Below, piece after piece: positions 14,886-29,800 of a stretch of 64,000 nt of DNA. The notes below the pieces were generated by a model. The model saw only the letters and a list, made by a program, of their open reading frames with translations. It was not told the origin of the DNA and did no database searches. This DNA is from Sarcocystis neurona (taxonomy: Eukaryota > Apicomplexa > Conoidasida > Eucoccidiorida > Sarcocystidae): contig KL647292.1 in NCBI GenBank assembly GCA_000727475.1, positions 3,619,446-3,683,445 on the forward strand, written 5' to 3'. The position numbers and the translations under genes were made by a program. The first letter of the stretch is position 1, and each line of letters starts with the position of its first letter.

Positions 14886-17800
14886 GTGATGGAGAAAGGG
14901 CTACATATAATTATGTATATGCATATGTGTATGTGTCTACATAAATGGATGTATGTGTGTGTGCCTGTGGCAGTCCTTTTCTGCGGAGGGATCAGCTGCA
15001 GACCGGAAGAATTGAGCTGCTCCCTTATTCGCCTCGCATTCTATTCGAAGGCAATGAATCTTCACACACTAATAAGCCTCCCCTGTGGTTTAGTTTGTCT
15101 ATCCAGTCGTAAACACTGGAAACCAGGGTAGCGGACACTTCTGCAGGGAAAAGCAGGACTCGTGAGCCGACTCAGCTGAATCTTTCTACGTGTCCGACTG
15201 CACTTTTCACCTTCTTTTCAGAGACAAAAGCTCGTGCACAAGAAGTCTTCCTGTTGGGGACTTTATTACACGCGCACAGATTAAAGTAGATCAATTCTAG
15301 ACAAGTCCCCTGCCTACAAATCAAGAAGCTATTGCCTATTAGCACAGCCTACCAAAGTGGTCCATGCCCTGGTGTGTAAAAGGTACAGCAATACGCTTAT
15401 ATCTCTTCCTGAGCAGATCGAACCAACACACGTACGGTTACATATATTTGTATGTATGTCCTTCCGTATCTGGATGTCTACACATATATATGTATATTTG
15501 TTTGTAGGAACGGTGAGAAAGGACAGTCGGCACATAAGCCTGGGGAATGGGGCCGAAACTTGCGGAGGTTCATGTCTACGTGTGTGTGTGCGTCTACACG
15601 TGTCGTCTCGTAGGCTGAAAGAAGCGAGCAGCAACGTTCAGGACTCACTTGGAACGCCTAGGTCCCTGCAGCAGGAGACACTCTCACGTGTTTCTGCTAC
15701 AAAGAAAGGATGGAACGAAGGCAGGCGTGTGTGTCTGGTGTTCGCTCTGTAAAAGGCGGAAGCGTAGCCGCCGTGCGTTCTGGGGCGCGCACGGATAGAG
15801 ACAGGCCACAGACAGTACCGCAGGGAGCGCGACCGTAAATTTTCCTCGAACCTTTCGGGTGCTTCCCCTGTTTCACCGCACGGTCGCAAGGATCTCTACT
15901 ACGACGAAAAACAGGAAGATGTTTGCCCGCCCAACATCTACAAAATGACTACTCAAGCGCCTGTGGGTGTGTGTGTGTGTGTTTTCCCCTGTCTAAGTGG
16001 CTCACATGGGATTTCTGTTTGTCTGCTGTCCCCTCTCTCTCTTCCTCTTGCTTCTTGTACACGTATAAAAAATTACATACTATACGCATACGCCTGTGTT
16101 TACACCTGTGTACTAGTAGATGAAGAGGCACAAAGGCACCAGCGTGCACAGCCGTGTACTCTGTTCTCAAGATGTAGGCGTGGTCGCCGTAGCCAAGACT
16201 GCCCACATGTCTTCCCTGTGCTTGCAGAGGACACAGGCGTTGATTGCAAGGAAGCCCACGGCGGTTCGCTTTCTCGCGTGTCGCTCACTTTCTGTCCACA
16301 TACAGATCTGTGTATGTCCTAAACGAGTGGAGAAAAACGTCTATGCGCATGAGTGTCTACTCGCTTGTGTGAAGACAGGATGGTGGACAGACAAATGGAG
16401 ACATTTGATGCACAAGAAGCCCTCGTCTACTCCTTTCTCTAGGGACGGCGCGTATACTAGAGAAGCACCAGTTTCTCTCGGCCTGCGGCTTCTGTACGCT
16501 GCAGTCGTTGGTGGTGTGTACCTCGGTGTGCGAGAGTAGTCAACGATTCCCTGTTTTGTGATCGCATGCAGAGTCAACTTAATAACGTCTTCGGCCTTCT
16601 TCATCCACTCCTCTGCGGGGCCCTCGGCCGTAACAGGTTCTTCAAGTGAAAAAGATTCTCCTTCTTCCGAACGTACACCGACGACCTGCGCGCACGCACA
16701 CCACGTCACTTCGGCCGCTGTGTCTTCTTCTGGGGGAGGAGAAAGAGGAGAGAAAAAAACAAGTTGTGCGCGGGGCGGCGGCTTCTGCGGAGTTTCTCCC
16801 CTGTCCAAGGAATGGCAGAGAAAAAGGTAGCGCGAGCAGCTCCGCACGAAGCAAATGTGCAGGGGAGGTTTTGAGCACCGCTACGTACATATGTATGTGT
16901 ATATATGCTCGCTGGGGAGTGCTTTGGGATAGATAGGCAGACTCTCCAGAGGGAAGAGAAGATTGAAGAGCGTGTGAGAGACAGGAGTGATACTCATTTT
17001 GCCGCGTGCGCTCGTAGAACCGTACGGGAAACCCCGTGCCTGCCGCTTTTTCCTTTCTTCAGGCACGGGTCAAAAACGACAGGCAAGCCTTCACTCTTTT
17101 CCTTTCTATACACGCGCCTCTGTACTCTTTACTTCAAAAGCAATCTTCCGGGTGCTGCTTTCCTGACAAGGACTTTTTTTCGAAGTCTTTTTGTAGACAC
17201 ATAATTAAGTACAAGCGTATTTATGGAGAGGAGGGAAGAACAGAACAGTGGAGAGGAGAGGAACGTGAAGAATAGGAAAAGAAAGAAGGAGGGGGAAGAA
17301 CGACATAGTTAAAAAAAAACGAAGACACACGGCTACACAAGTAGATGTTTGGCAGTCAAGCGAGGGGACAGAGAGCTCTGAAGCGTGCCCAGACTGACTC
17401 ATCTGTTCTTCAAATTTCTCTACACAACGGAAGCGACGTCAGAGCAGAGGGCACGACCTAAAGGCAAACACTTGCAGGAGCGCAAGAGAGCTTGCATTGT
17501 ACTGCACTCATTCTTTGAATCACACAGCGGTGCGTCCTCGGATTTGCACTTCTGCCTAAGACAAAGTCTACACGTATGCGCACACGTAGGCATATATATA
17601 TATGTGGAGAGGGAGAGAGAAAGAGAGAGAGACAGAGAGATCAAGGGCAGGACAGAAAAGGAGCTAGAGAAACAGAGAGGTGGCAAACAGGGGGGAACGA
17701 CGCAGGTCACCGGCTGATGATACAGCGCGGAGGAAGGTTGGCCATTCCTGTCGCTTGAGTTCCTCTTTAGCCGGTTCCCGTTTGGCACCAGGTCTGTGTA

Positions 17801-20800
17801 CCGCTCCCCCACAGGCATACCGGCAAGCGCGTGGGTGCACACGTGTCTAGGGAATTGAAATGAGCTTCAGACACGTACGCTCCTAGGCACACGTGTATCA
17901 ACCCACACATACATGCACATGTGTATACATTTGTAAAGCCGTGACGAGGACCACGGGTTCGTAACATTCCTGAATACGTACCTTGATATCGTCCTGCAAG
18001 AGAAGCTCCTTGCAGTTGTCGAAGAGCTTGAGCATGACCGGCTGGACGGCTGCGGGGCCGCTGGAGCCCAGAATCGACAGCAGCTCGTCGTCAGAAACAA
18101 AGTAGAATCTGCAGCGGCAAATCACACAAACGGGCGTTTCCATTAGATCTTTTCCTCCTTTCTTATCTTTTCTCTTTTTCCCTTTCCGGCGCTCGCCTCG
18201 ATGAAAGCGTGGTTGCAGAGACAGAAGAAAGCGCTCAAGGCACACCTGTGTGCAGACGTGAAAAAGAAGAAAGAGACCTGTGCAGACGGGCACGCAGAGG
18301 CAGAAGGAGACAGCACGCAGGCGACCAGGACAGAATGTAGCGTACGGACGCAGAAGCGAGCAGCGAGTCAGCGCTCAGATATCGACGGCTTGAACTTCAC
18401 GTTCAGGAAGGAAGAAAAAGCGAAACCGCCTGATAGAAGTGTGCCCACCAGCCCTCCTGAGCTGAAACGGGTGTCACGCCCTCTCTGTGAGTCGTAACGC
18501 TCTACCCAGTTCGCTCCTTCCACTGCTGCCAAACTGCTGCTGCTGCTCTCCTGGTTGCCCGCCGTCGCCAAGACCAACGCAGCTGCTGCTGCTGCTGCTG
18601 ACAAACTTTCACAGGTGGCACTGCGATGTTGTTGCTGCCTTCTGCAGATACACCCCTGCTACGCAAACATAGTGAGGGGCGCCACATGCAATGTTTCCGC
18701 TTGTTCTCCGCATTGCCACTTTGGGCTCTGTACGTCGGTGTCGCCGTGTCGCCCTCTTTTCTCTGCTGCTGCTGTTTTGATTTCCGTCCTTCCCGAGCGG
18801 CCCTCTGCAGTGCGTCCGCTCCCTGCTGGACTGCTCTCGCCCCAAAATTCACGTTTCTTTCTCGCTGCTCCTGCCGCCGCATCTGCCGGTACCGCTGCCT
18901 TTCTTCTGCAGCTTCCGGTGAACTCTCGCTCTGCTCCTTGCCAGATTAAAACTACTTCTCGTTCTCGATGTTGCTGCCGGTTCACACGCCGCTGTTTCTG
19001 CTGCCTCGCCCTCTCCTGCTGCACATCACGAGCTTCAAGCTACCTCCGCTTCACAAGTCGATGCTGCCCGTCCATCTACTGCTGCAAATACCGAACGGCA
19101 GAGCTGCTGCTGCTGCTTCTGGCGGTCCTCCTGCTGTTGCTGGTCCTTTTGCTACTGTTGGTGTTGCAGCTGCTGCTCCACGTCCTTTTCCCCGCTGGCA
19201 CGCACAGCCCAGGGAGCTTCAGTGCCAAACTCTTCCCTGCTGCGAAAGATTCCTCCTTTCCCAGAAACCTTCATCTCTGCTTTACCTCTTCCTTCTTCGT
19301 CTACACTCGTTCTCATTCTCCTGCTGCTCTGCAAAGTTTCTTCCCACTGTTTTCTATTCTTTCTCTCGGTACCCGTCTCTCTTTTACAGACGCCCGTCTT
19401 GCCCCCCCTTCCTCTTTCTTTTGCTCTCTGCCCCTCTGTGCGCTGCGGTGTTCCGTCGCTTCTTCTCAGCAGCTCCTGTCTTTTGTCCCTCCGCTCCGGC
19501 TGCTTTGCACTTTTGCTGCTACGCTTCTTCTTGTGGTAACGCCGTTGCCACTTGTAGCAGTTCTGCTTCGGCTTGTGCTGGGGAACTCACCGAGGGAAAG
19601 CACACCGCTTCGTATCCAAGTAGTCGGCGAGGGATTTCTGGCATCGGTCGAGCTCCGTAGAAAGACTTTTCAAAAGCTGTAGCCGGTTCTCTGCGCAGCA
19701 CGCAGAGAGAATACTCGGATTCTGATATGTGCGAGTCATCAAAGCCACAAACTGCCGCTGCACGCTGTCAAATTTCTTCGCCTCTTCCGGAAGCTGCAGA
19801 CGAATGTCCGAAGACTCTGTAAAAATGCCATCAAGGTAAAGTGCTTTTCTTTGCACCTGAGAGCGCGCCCCACATCCACAAACACGAAACATCACTCGGG
19901 TTCTGTGGAGAGTGAACTAATCTGACGATTGCACCTGCACAGCGAATGCCGCGTGTTCACGATGCAGAACAGACGTATCTATTTGTGTGCATATGTGCAT
20001 ATATATATATATACATGTATGTATGAGAAAAGAGACAAATACAGGTATATGGAGGGGGAGAAATAGAGGGAGAGGGAGAGAAGACAAGGGATACTTCTGA
20101 ACAAGTCTACACAAAGAGATGCTTGGAGGACCCGAATGACGCGTAAATATACACGTATATATTTATAAATATGTGTAAATATCTACATGGATATCGCGAC
20201 TCTTCTGGAGCGGAGATATCCACGGAAACCTGAATTGAACTCTAGAAGACCGCAGTTGAATACGCAGGTCTCAATACTGCTCCGCTGCGCAGGCGCACAG
20301 GTGGACATACGTTTTTGCGAATGCCGCTAACTGAGTTGCACGCACGCCTATACACGTGTATACGGGAGTTCTACAGAGGTGATCCTAGTCCAGAGAAGGC
20401 GGCCAGATATAGACTCACCTTCCCAGGGGAGCTTGTAGACACACATATACGCAGACACATATCTTTCGCTGTCGCGAGCTGTCGATTCGCAGAGAGGTCA
20501 ACATCGAAGACAGGCCCTTTTAGGCGAATGGACAACTTTTTGCTGCCTCGAAATAACTACACAGAAAAACTGCACGCACCTGCAACACACGTGTGTATAT
20601 ATTTGTGTACAGTAGGGAATGTGGCAGTCGATCATGTTGGTAGGAGGGAGAGCCAGACAGAAGCTCCATATGAATGTAGACTTCCGCAGTCGCTTCACAG
20701 GCGTACCCTATAAATAAGTTTTACAAATGCGTTATAGAGACCCACAGATTTCTACAAGGGTGCATATACTTTGTTCCTCAATATCTATCTATATATCTAT

Positions 20801-23800
20801 TTATCTATCTATCTATACATATATCTATACATCTACATATATTTATATATATTGGCGGACGGATACATCTTATTTCTCCATATATAATATATATTTGCAT
20901 ATTAGAAGGGGGTCCCTAGATTTTTCACACCGAATACCTGTGTGTTGAAGGTTAACAGTACGTACGTATGACCTACAGGTAAAAAACTGAAGGTTGTCAG
21001 AAACGATGATAGACGTGCGTGTGTCACTATCAAGAAACTCTCCAAAAATCACAGATGGAGAAAGAAAGGACGGAGTCGCCCAGCGAATTACGTACCTGCA
21101 GCCAAGCTTCCAGAACCTCCCTGATGGTGTTAAGCGTTTTCTCCCAGCGTCTGATCTTGTCGAGCACTGCAGCAGAAGCGACGTGGGAGCCGGACATGGA
21201 CTGCAGCTGCAACAGGTGGTCTTCTAGAGCATTCCGAATTTCTTCGTTCGCCCGGAGAACGAAGAAGTTCTGTTCTTCCTTGTACCGAGAAAGCTCCACT
21301 GTCTGGGAGCGCCACGCACTCTCAATCTTCCCGATGTCTTTCTCCAGGCGGAGTTCCTCCTGCGTCACAGCAACCGCTTCAGCTGGAAGAGCCAGAATAG
21401 AGCTCGCCAGTAAACACGAAGTATAGCGAAGGCAGCGGCAAAGAAGGGCTAGGCCAGGAAGCAGAGGCTTCGGTAGAGGAAGGGAAAAAAAGAAGGAGAA
21501 GGAATTAGCAGCAGGCAGGAGCACAACCGCAGTCACAGCAGCCAAATAGCCTCGAGACAGGGAGAGGAGAGACGCAGCAGCCACACAAGTGGGCAAATGA
21601 CAGCCGCAGCAGCAGCAACAGCAGCAGCAGCCGCAGGCAGGAGGAAAGCGAAGAGGAGGCGCAATCTCCTTACAAGCGGAGGAGCAGTAGCCGCGGGACT
21701 TGAACAGAAGGGACATAGAAATAATAGGGAAGCGGCGACCACAGCAAAGAAAGAAAAGACCCTATGGAAGTGGCCTCTCTAGAAGAAGCAGCAGCAATAG
21801 GGAAGTGACAGCTGCAGCGGCACAAGCAGGGGGAGAACGAGAAGAAAAAGAATAAGGAGAAAAAGGTGCAGCAGCACGCCAGAAGAGAAGCCACAGCAGT
21901 GCCAGCCGCGTGATCCCTCTTCACTTCCACACCTACATTCGTCGTACTACGTATATAAGTACATAGGTGTAGGCACGCGATTTGCATAGGCGTGTCTTTC
22001 TGTTTGCGGAAGGGTAGACTGACATGTGCGACGTGAAGAAGGTCCTGCACGAAGTCGGGGTACTTGTAGAGTTCCAACGCAAAGAAATTTCGTAGACGGA
22101 AGTTCCTGCTGTCCACGTCAATACCGCTGAGCAGAGCAGCGTCTTTTCCCTTCGCTTCTGCCGCAGCAACCATCTCTGCGAGCTGCTGCCAGTGCTGCGG
22201 CCGCATCGCTTCTGTCTTCAACTTCTCGATCAACGGCACGCAGCCTCGGAAGGAGCTAATGACTCCCTCCAGCTTCTGAAAAGCCTGCAGACAGCCGCAG
22301 GATCAGCAGCAGCAGCACCAGCGAAATTAGCAGCAACAGCAGCAAGACCAGCACCACAACCAGTCAGGTCAGCAGCAACGGTAGCCGGCCCTGCAGCAGA
22401 GACGGCAAGATAGCAGCAGGGGGGCAGGAACACCAGCAGAATAGGCAAGACTGGCGGCAGTAGGGGAAAAGAAGGAAGAGGAAAAAGAAGAAGAGAGGCC
22501 GGCGCAAGTCCAACTTAGATAACGAAGTGTATCACTGCCCCCCGCATATGGAGCAAATCGTAGGACCTCCCGAGAACACCCAGAAGAAGAAAAAGAGAAA
22601 AACGTCCCGAAGCATCTGAGGGAGGCGAGAGTTGCTGGCTTCGGTCGAATCGAGAAGGATCGGTTGTGAACCTGGAGGAGACAGGAAAGGAAGGAATCAT
22701 CGCCGGTGTCGCCGGGGACGGTGGCCTTTTTCGCAGTCGCACGACATTTTCGAGCAGAAATACACGTACAGTAACCCGGTTGACATTACTTGCCAGTTCT
22801 TGACACAAGTCAGAAAAGTCAGCCCTTGCTGTTGTATCTGGTGGTCATTTCCCTTTCTCTCTATATATCTGCGAGTCAAGGTGTGTGCACGCATATGTGT
22901 GTTTCCCTGTAAATCTAGATTTTACGTATATATGTGTGTATTATAGTTATACATGTACACATTTATACTCACATGTGTAGAGAGACAGAAAGATAAGTAG
23001 ATTGACAGCTGAACAAAGAGATAAGTACAAATACACGTACACACGTACAACTACTTAAACGCGCATATACATACGTAGTTTCATGAAGTTTTAAATGTAC
23101 ATACATATATGTGTCTATTCGTATACGTACGTACGTACGTGCGTGCACACAGGTACGCATGCATTGCTATGTATGCATGTGTGTATGTTCCTACATATAT
23201 ATATATATATATGTATATACGTGAACGGACACGACAGTAGAAATAAAGGCACGTGTATACATATATATACATGTGCTGGACGAAGACGGTTTCCGTTTCT
23301 TCGCACACACGCAACTACGGAAGAGGAAAACGAGAAACCGAGATGGACGTGGGGAGACACACGTTTTTTTTGCATGTACTCTTCTGCTCAAGAGCCGTTT
23401 CTGAAGACAACTCGGATTCTCCAGGTACACGCAGGAGTACCAGTCGCATGCACACGCAGATTTACAAATACACCTGCAGGCGTATACGCAAGCGGTTACA
23501 TATAAAAGTACATACTATTAAGGCAAAACAACGTATAGCAATGTGGACAGGTACTTGAGTAAATCCGCATGTATGTAAGTACATACATATGTATATATAT
23601 GAGTGTACATATATGTGTATAGATAGACACATAGACAGGTAGATAGACAGGATAGATACGTAGGTGTGTATAGGCTGGAGCGTACACAAATATCTGTGTA
23701 AAACTATACTTGGCTATGTGACCAGGTACTTGGGTATACAGAGTGTATATAGAGAGAGAGAAAGAGAAAGAGAGAGACAGATATAGGTAGATAGATAGAC

Positions 23801-26800
23801 ACGCATATAAAAGCCCATGGTACGCACATATGCATCTACATGTACATTTACTTATTTACATGTGCATTTACTTATTTGCGTTGTGTCTATCCTACGTATG
23901 TTCATAAGAGTTTATGGTAACACGCAGACAAATATATATATATATATATATGTGTACACGTCTGTGTAGTATTTAGATATATTCTTCTTGTGTGCAACAC
24001 TGTACCGTACCTGTACATACACACGCATGTAGAAGCTAACAGATAAATACATTATATACATATATATATATATGTACATATATGCACGTACACATTCAAG
24101 GGTACATCGATTATCCGTGTTGTTGAAGCAGAGAGCCTTAGAGAGTAGACAGGGGCGTGTGAACACTCACGCGTGTCTTTGCATGTAAATACTACCCAAA
24201 GAAAAACGAGAGAAAAATATGTGTATAACTATCTATGAATGTGCGTCTGTACATATTTGTATATATTCTATATATAGAGAGATGGAGATAACAGGTGTGC
24301 GTAGGCTCGCATGCAGATGTATGGGGCCTACGAGTATTTCAGAAACTTGCGGATGATCCCTGGCGAGACGCCGGAGGTCCTTCGTGAACTTCTCAGTGCC
24401 TTTTTGAAGCTCCTGTGTGGTCCAAAGCGGCAGCAGCAGAGCAGGCGACCACCCACAGGCAGCCCAGCACAGACAGTAAGATTGTCAGAGAAAGGCGAGG
24501 AAAGAAAACAGGAGAACAGGAGGAAAGAGGACGAGACGTATTGGGGGCATGTCACCGCGCAACTTCTTCGCAGCAGCAGACGAAGACGCTGTAGCGACAG
24601 CCAGCGAGGAGATAGCAGGAGAGGCAAGATCAGCGGCGAAGGCAGCAGCAGCCGCACGACAGCAGGAGAGAAGAAGAGGGAAAGAACAGGGATGGGAGTC
24701 ACACCAGTCGAAATATATACATCTCTCTATATATATGTGTGTATGAATCAATGTCTGCGTGTATAAGTGTTTGTTTGTCTCCGCACGTGGAGCTTTGAAG
24801 CTGAAATCAGCACGCACAAGTATTCTCCCGTTGGTTACTCCCGAGACTGCGTCCAGCATTCCCTCTCACTTGGTGCGGCACCCCCTTCCATCATATCACA
24901 GCTTCCTTCCTGTCCTTGGCGTTTTTTTCTTGAGATGAACCTGCCCCCTCCCGGTGCGCATGCATGCAGTCTCCTCGCAAGACGCGCAGGGGACGGCTGT
25001 GTCTGTTTACTGTTTTGGTTCTGTTGCTCGTGGCTGTTTGTTTTTCAATCTTTCCTCTAGCCTCACGTCTCCACCTGTTTATGGAGAGATTTATCCTTTT
25101 GTGTATATGAAAGGATAGACGGGAACACATGTACACCACTGCAGATCTGTCTCTGCCACTTGTTCTCGTACACCCCTTCCTTTTCTTTCTGAACGCGTCA
25201 CTCGCTTCACGTTGACGCGCATTCGTGCGTCGACCTTTCTCTTTCTCCGCATCTGTCTATGTATATGCATGCAACACGTATGTGGAGTTGGTGGAATTTA
25301 TATACACGGGTATACGTTGAAAGATACATATAAATATGTGCACATACATATATATATATCTACGTATATATAGATAGGTGTAAGCACACCTAGATGTACT
25401 TACAGAAAAGACGAAGGAATTCACAGATGGTGATATATATATATATATATATATATGGGAGGACAGAAACACATGCACATAGATAATTGAGAGACAGAGA
25501 GAGGGAGAGTCGGTGATATGTGCAGGTATACACAAAAGCAGATGCGGTTGTTTTCCGTTCGGTGGGAACAACGTGCTGTGCATCTGTATATCTGTGGCGT
25601 TTTTACAATTCTTGTTCCACCTTGAAAAAAGTTCTCGCTGTCCCCATCCCCGTCATATCTACCCTTCACACTAGTTCTTCTGTCTCGCAATGTGACAATT
25701 CCGTGCATGCACCCACGTGTATCTCTAGACCTCCACGTATACACAGGTGTACGTCTGCCGCTCTTGCTGTATATCCATCTTCCCTCCTCCCTGTATTTCC
25801 AACTACTTGTCGAGTAACACAGACGTACATGCATACATATATACGTATACGTGGATATGTATATACATATACACAGATACGTATATATATAGATATATAT
25901 ATCTATATATATGTTTATACATACACACATACATACATGCATACACAGGAACATGTATACATATGTACATATACATGTGTATATATATATGTGTACATAC
26001 ACACACATGCGCATATGTACCTATAGACGTCCATACAGGTACACAGATATACATATGTACATGCATACGTATATACGTAATAACCTACATATACATATAT
26101 ACACACGTATATGCCTGTATACCTTTTAACATATGTACATACATGTATACCTATAGAGACACACACATACATGAGTACCTCCAACCATACATGTGCATAC
26201 ATTAGACAAGGATAATCTCTCTTTAGCCACACGTGTGTTTGAATTCGGTTCTAACTTTGCTTGAGCACCACGACTGATGTGACTGCGTTTCCTTTTCTCT
26301 TTTTCTCCGTGCCTCTCTCTCACTTTGCTGTCGACAGCTGCCCAGGGGATTTCTGACCACGCGTCGACGGCCTTTTGGTGTTCACGGTAGAGTCCGTAGA
26401 CGAGCTGCAGCAGCGCAAGTTCCTGCTTGATTGCTTCGAGCGCAGGGAAGGACGACACGGGCATGCCGAGCAGCAACTCAGCCTTGACGAGTTCTTCTTT
26501 TCTCTTCTGAAAAGCCTCAAAGCGGCTGGTAAAGTCTTCCATTAACTGCCCGCCCCGCTCCAGATCCACCGTCGCCGCAGCGCCGGGGCCGTCTTGCTTA
26601 AACTGCTGAAAAAAGGCCTTGCACTCTGTCCCAAACATCACGGCCTGCGTTGCATGCAGCAGAAACAACGCACGTCTGTCCCTCCTCTCTGCCAGCCCAG
26701 TGCGGCGTCTCCTCCTCGGTACCTCACACGTGTCTTTGCACGTACACATGCATAGGTGGAAGAAGTACCGTCGTGAACGTCGCATATGCATATACGCCTG

Positions 26801-29800
26801 TGTACCTACGTGTCTCTGCAACCAAACAGGAAGAAGAGAAGGACATTCAACCGTGAGGCGCTACAGGATGAATGAGAAAGTGACGAAGAGAAGGAAAAAG
26901 ATAAATAGAAATCTGACGAAGACGTCGTAGACCTGTATCAGCTGCGCATGCCGTTTTAGATGTACGCGCAGAGAGGCAGATAAATGCGGAGGAATGGGCT
27001 CAAAAAAATGGTGGTTTCGAAGACGCCTGCGGGGGTTATGTCGAAGAAGTTTTTCACGTTCCACGTCGACTCTCTTTCTCAACGTCCCTGCGCGGATGGC
27101 GTTGACTGCAGTCTCCCGCACACGCTCACGCGCCTTCGTTTGTGGCGTCTATGCGCAGTGGCGCATGCATGCATGCGTTTGTGCGTGCGTACATTACATA
27201 CGCAAATACACCTGCACGGATATATAGACACGCGCGTTCAAGCACGCACTTGTGCAACACACAGACACGTGTAGGGTGATCCTGGCAACAAGCCATGCAG
27301 ACAGAGCACTCCACCCCCCAGTAATTACATTCTCCACGTAGAAGAGAAACGTGGGGATATGAGTAGTGGATTTACGTATCTGATCCTTCGACGGGCGGAT
27401 TATTGACTGATGCATAGGCGAGCAGGAGGACACACATGTTCAGACACTGCGCACACATATCCAGGTGGCACTGAAACATGTATATACACAAATGTATATA
27501 TATATGTATAGACGACCTAGAGGTGTATGTTTCGCATGAGTGGATGAAGTGGACAGCGGCGCCGCAGCGCCCTGTCGCGGCACTGTCAAGAGCCGCTCTA
27601 CATGCCTGAAGACACGCTTTGGCGCGTTCGGAGCCGCATAGCCGCCACTGCTATCGCGTCTCTCGAACAGACACTCTGCAAGCACTTTTTCTTTAGCCCG
27701 GCCGTCTCGGGCGCATGTGTGTCTGTCGGCTCGAAGAAAGCGAGGGGTGTACGGATACCGGCGGAGAGACACGCGCAGACACAGACACAAACGAAACAGC
27801 GGGGGAGACGCACGAATGTGGGTTGAGGGACAGCAGACTCAGACGCGTGCTCCTTTCCTGTTGGCTGGCTGTGTGCATACGTAGCGGAGCTGTGTCTCGA
27901 AACGTTACACCGACACATGCGTTTCGCTACGTTTTCTCCCTTCTCCCGTTCGCCCGGAACGTGCGTCCATCTTATCCACATGGATCTGTACCTTTTCAGA
28001 TAGATTTGGACTTCCACATTTGCCGACATACGTAGGTTTGCAACCTCTTCACACACACGTATATATATTCACGTATATGTGAGGAACGTGTAATGAATGC
28101 GTACAAATACCGATACACACATCTGTGTGTACTAGTACATACTGGTGAAGGACAGCGCACGCGTAAGGCCCACGGGGAATGTACGGGGACATACAGGAAC
28201 CTCAGCTGTTGTACCTCTTGCACCTTCTCTTGGACGAAGATTTTCTTCTTTCGGAAAAGATGCTTCTCTTTTGAAGCAGCAAGCGCGAGGACGGCTTCCC
28301 ACTGCTGTGTGAGGGTCGCGGTGGCTGTCGCGGCCCCTGCCGTCTCGATCGGGCAGTCGTACAGCTGCAACGTGCGGAACATTTCTTGAACTTCGGCTAT
28401 TAGGAGCTCGGTGTCCATGGAGGCACTCCGGACGTTCTTGATTTCATTCAGAAGAAATTTAAACGCCTCGGTTGAGTCTGGGTTTGTCTGCAGGTGTTGC
28501 CTGACACACAACAGGAAACAGACACAGACGACTGCAAGACAAAACGACTGATAGCGGAAGACATAAAACGAAAAGCAACACACAAAAGGCAGTCATAGCA
28601 GGATGCAGAAATAAACGTGTACAAAGCAGCGTTATTTATTCATATATATATATCCCCGACGACATATATATACATATATAAATATACGTACATGTGCGCG
28701 TGTGTGTATATATTTGTATGTTGCCGTACACGTGTATACGGGATGAGGGAGACAACATCGCTAACAGCAAGGGTGAGAAAGACGAGAGTGTACGTGCATA
28801 TACTCGACACTCTTGCAAAAAGTACAGAAAGACGCCACATGTATATAACTGGGTGAATGTATATTCCTATATACGTATACACAGGCATGCGTAAGTGTGT
28901 CAGTTGCCCAGTGTTCCGTTCTCTATAGAAGGGCAAGAAAACAGAGAGCAAATCCACGGGTCGACGGGGTGAAAGCAGAGGCGGGAAAAGAAAAGGCGAA
29001 GGGACAGGTGTCGCTGCATTTGGGCACGACTTATATGTAAATATCCATTTATATATGAACGCACGTACGTCTTTCTTATCCCCCAGGGTACGTGCAAGGG
29101 GCTCGAAGCTATCGGCGCGTTGTCCTAAGTGTGTGTACAAGGCCGGGGGCAAGGAAGCAGCAAGAGAAAATTCGAGAAGCCTTAAGTCAGCTTATGAGGC
29201 AAGGAAGCCTTCTGCATTTGCACGCTTTCGCGTGGACTGGCTGGAACGTGTACGTATAGACATATTATAGGAGGAGAGATAGCGCGAACAATAGACAGGC
29301 ATCTAGACAGATAGATAGGCAGACAGAGAAATAGAGAGATTCATATAGAGAGACACAGCGAGATAAAGAGACACAGATGCAGAGAGATACATACAGAGAG
29401 ATATAGATACGTGTTGGTGGGCACATAGGCAGGCAGCTACAGGCAAACAGAAGCAGCAGTCTGACGAACCACGCAGTCGACTCATCTTCCAGGGAAGGAG
29501 CAAACAGCAATTCGAAGAAGACGCAATGGAGAAGGGGGGGATCACTGCAAAAGGAAGGAACAGCCCACGAGATGTGTGCGTCTTTCCCTGTGTACTCTTT
29601 GAATGCTCTCTCACACGTGTACGTGTATCTCCCCCAATGTCTGTATACAGGCACAACCACACGCACACCATGACACCGCTGATATTCTGTAAATATATTG
29701 CCTACTTTCCCAACCACATATATATGCATATACAGAGGCTTCGAGGGAGCAACCTGTTTCCTTGGCATCCACGAGAAGAAGAACGCTTACTGGCTCCGTT

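Noticed and set aside
18555..19682. 375-codon open frame on the plus strand
   Set aside because: Product of the CTG/pyrimidine-rich block. The translation is low complexity, with no domain, and it overlaps dynein exon v23 on the opposite strand.
22905..26200. Many open frames rich in Tyr, Ile, Val and Cys
   Set aside because: TA/TGTA microsatellites read as YIYIY or CVCVC in several frames; these are not proteins.
26938..27121. Minus-strand open stretch ([18 protein letters not shown]...)
   Set aside because: v18 to v19 alignment spacing is exact without it, and no consistent splice phases could be found.
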